The translations under genes were made by a program, and so were the position numbers. Of a DNA stretch of 64,000 nt, positions 63,546-64,000 are shown in pieces. The stretch is from Euleptes europaea. Its lineage: Eukaryota > Chordata > Lepidosauria > Squamata > Sphaerodactylidae. Position 1 is the first letter of the stretch; every line of letters starts with the position of its first letter. The DNA is taken from NCBI RefSeq assembly GCF_029931775.1, contig NC_079312.1:13461821-13525820 (forward strand), in the 5' to 3' direction. The notes beneath the pieces are model-generated. The model worked only from the letters and a program-made list of their open reading frames with translations. It made no database searches and was not told where the DNA came from.

Positions 63546-64000
63546 GGGATCTGTGTTGGGACCGGTGCTTTTCAACCTGTTCATCAACGACCTGGAGTTG
63601 GGGTTAAACAGTGAAGTAGCCAAGTTTGCAGATGACACCAAATTATTTAGGGTGGTTAAAACAAAATCGGACTGGATCTCTGTGTACTGGAAGAATGGGC
63701 ATTAAAATGGCAAATGAGATTCAATGTGAAGAGTGTAAAGCGATGCATATTGGGGCAAAAAATCCCAACCACATATATACTGATGGGATCTGTGCTGGCA
63801 GTGACAGACCAAGAAAGGGATCTTGGGGTGGTAGTGGATGGCTCAATGAAGATGCCAACCCAGTGTGTGGCTGCTGTAAAGAAGGCAAATTCCATGCTGG
63901 CCATAATTAGACGAGGAATAGAGAATGAAACTGCTGATATCATACTGCCCTTGTACAAATCTATAGTGAGACCACACTTGGAATACTGTGTACAGTTCTG
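63545..64000 (+). mobile_element. CR1-type LINE fragment running off the window
   Basis: SVLGPVLFNLFINDLELGL and KFADDTKLF are the reverse-transcriptase YADD-region text of CR1-like LINEs (here FADD). Several stops and frame changes follow. The end CCACACTTGGAATACTGTG continues past position 64000. Confidence 0.75.

Overview
The window looks like nuclear DNA of a squamate reptile, most likely a lizard and possibly a gecko. It carries SCAN- and KRAB-type C2H2 zinc-finger exons, and the intervening DNA is a dense mosaic of CR1, L2-like and Bov-B LINE ends, tRNA-derived SINEs, 5S rRNA-derived SINEs, hAT-like MITEs and Penelope-like relics. The species call is inference from this repeat mix. No bacterial features, CRISPR arrays, tRNA genes or rRNA genes proper were seen.

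All supportable host genes lie on the minus strand and form two head-to-tail copies of one locus. Locus B (right) has a SCAN exon (61996-62688), three short exons (59895-59991, 57819-57901 and a KRAB-A exon at 55002-55110), a KRAB-B-like exon (54078-54185), then two zinc-finger exons (51633-52513 and 49433-50136). Locus A (left) has a GC-rich promoter region with a candidate 5' exon donor (about 41871-42280), a SCAN exon (33033-33779), short exons at 31404-31524 and 30969-31051, KRAB-A (30386-30509), KRAB-B (29399-29506), a decayed SANT-like relic (about 27350-27780), then six zinc-finger exons in a row (27226, 22915, about 19870 decayed, 18260, 16056 and 13519 down to 12693).

The main observation is that neither array contains a second set of 5' exons. 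Every zinc-finger exon begins at a near-identical acceptor, usually a CTCTGTCTCTTCAG tract followed by GTG, and every one is in the same phase. Joining the single SCAN-KRAB module to each of the seven live zinc-finger exons gives an open frame with a whole number of codons: 668, 680, 642, 710 and 662 residues for locus A and 653 and 594 for locus B. The simplest reading is one SCAN-KRAB front end that can be spliced to alternative 3'-terminal zinc-finger exons, giving several DNA-binding specificities from one promoter. One array member has lost its acceptor AG and is decaying. Others have lost or altered C-terminal fingers.

The rest is intron, intergenic DNA and mobile elements. Noteworthy ones are: a 2.06-kb element with 11-bp terminal inverted repeats and a perfect 10-bp target duplication (946-3001); a fold-back element with 135-bp tandem units and an 8-bp duplication (4445-4959); two related elements inserted at the same nucleotide of two copies of one MITE (7741-8121 and 42314-42749); a perfect 97-bp-arm palindrome with a hammerhead-like motif (36145-36358); and a 5S-derived SINE family sharing its 3' tail with the Bov-B-type LINE in the same window. 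Repeat boundaries are read by eye and accurate to about 5-15 bases unless a target duplication fixes them.
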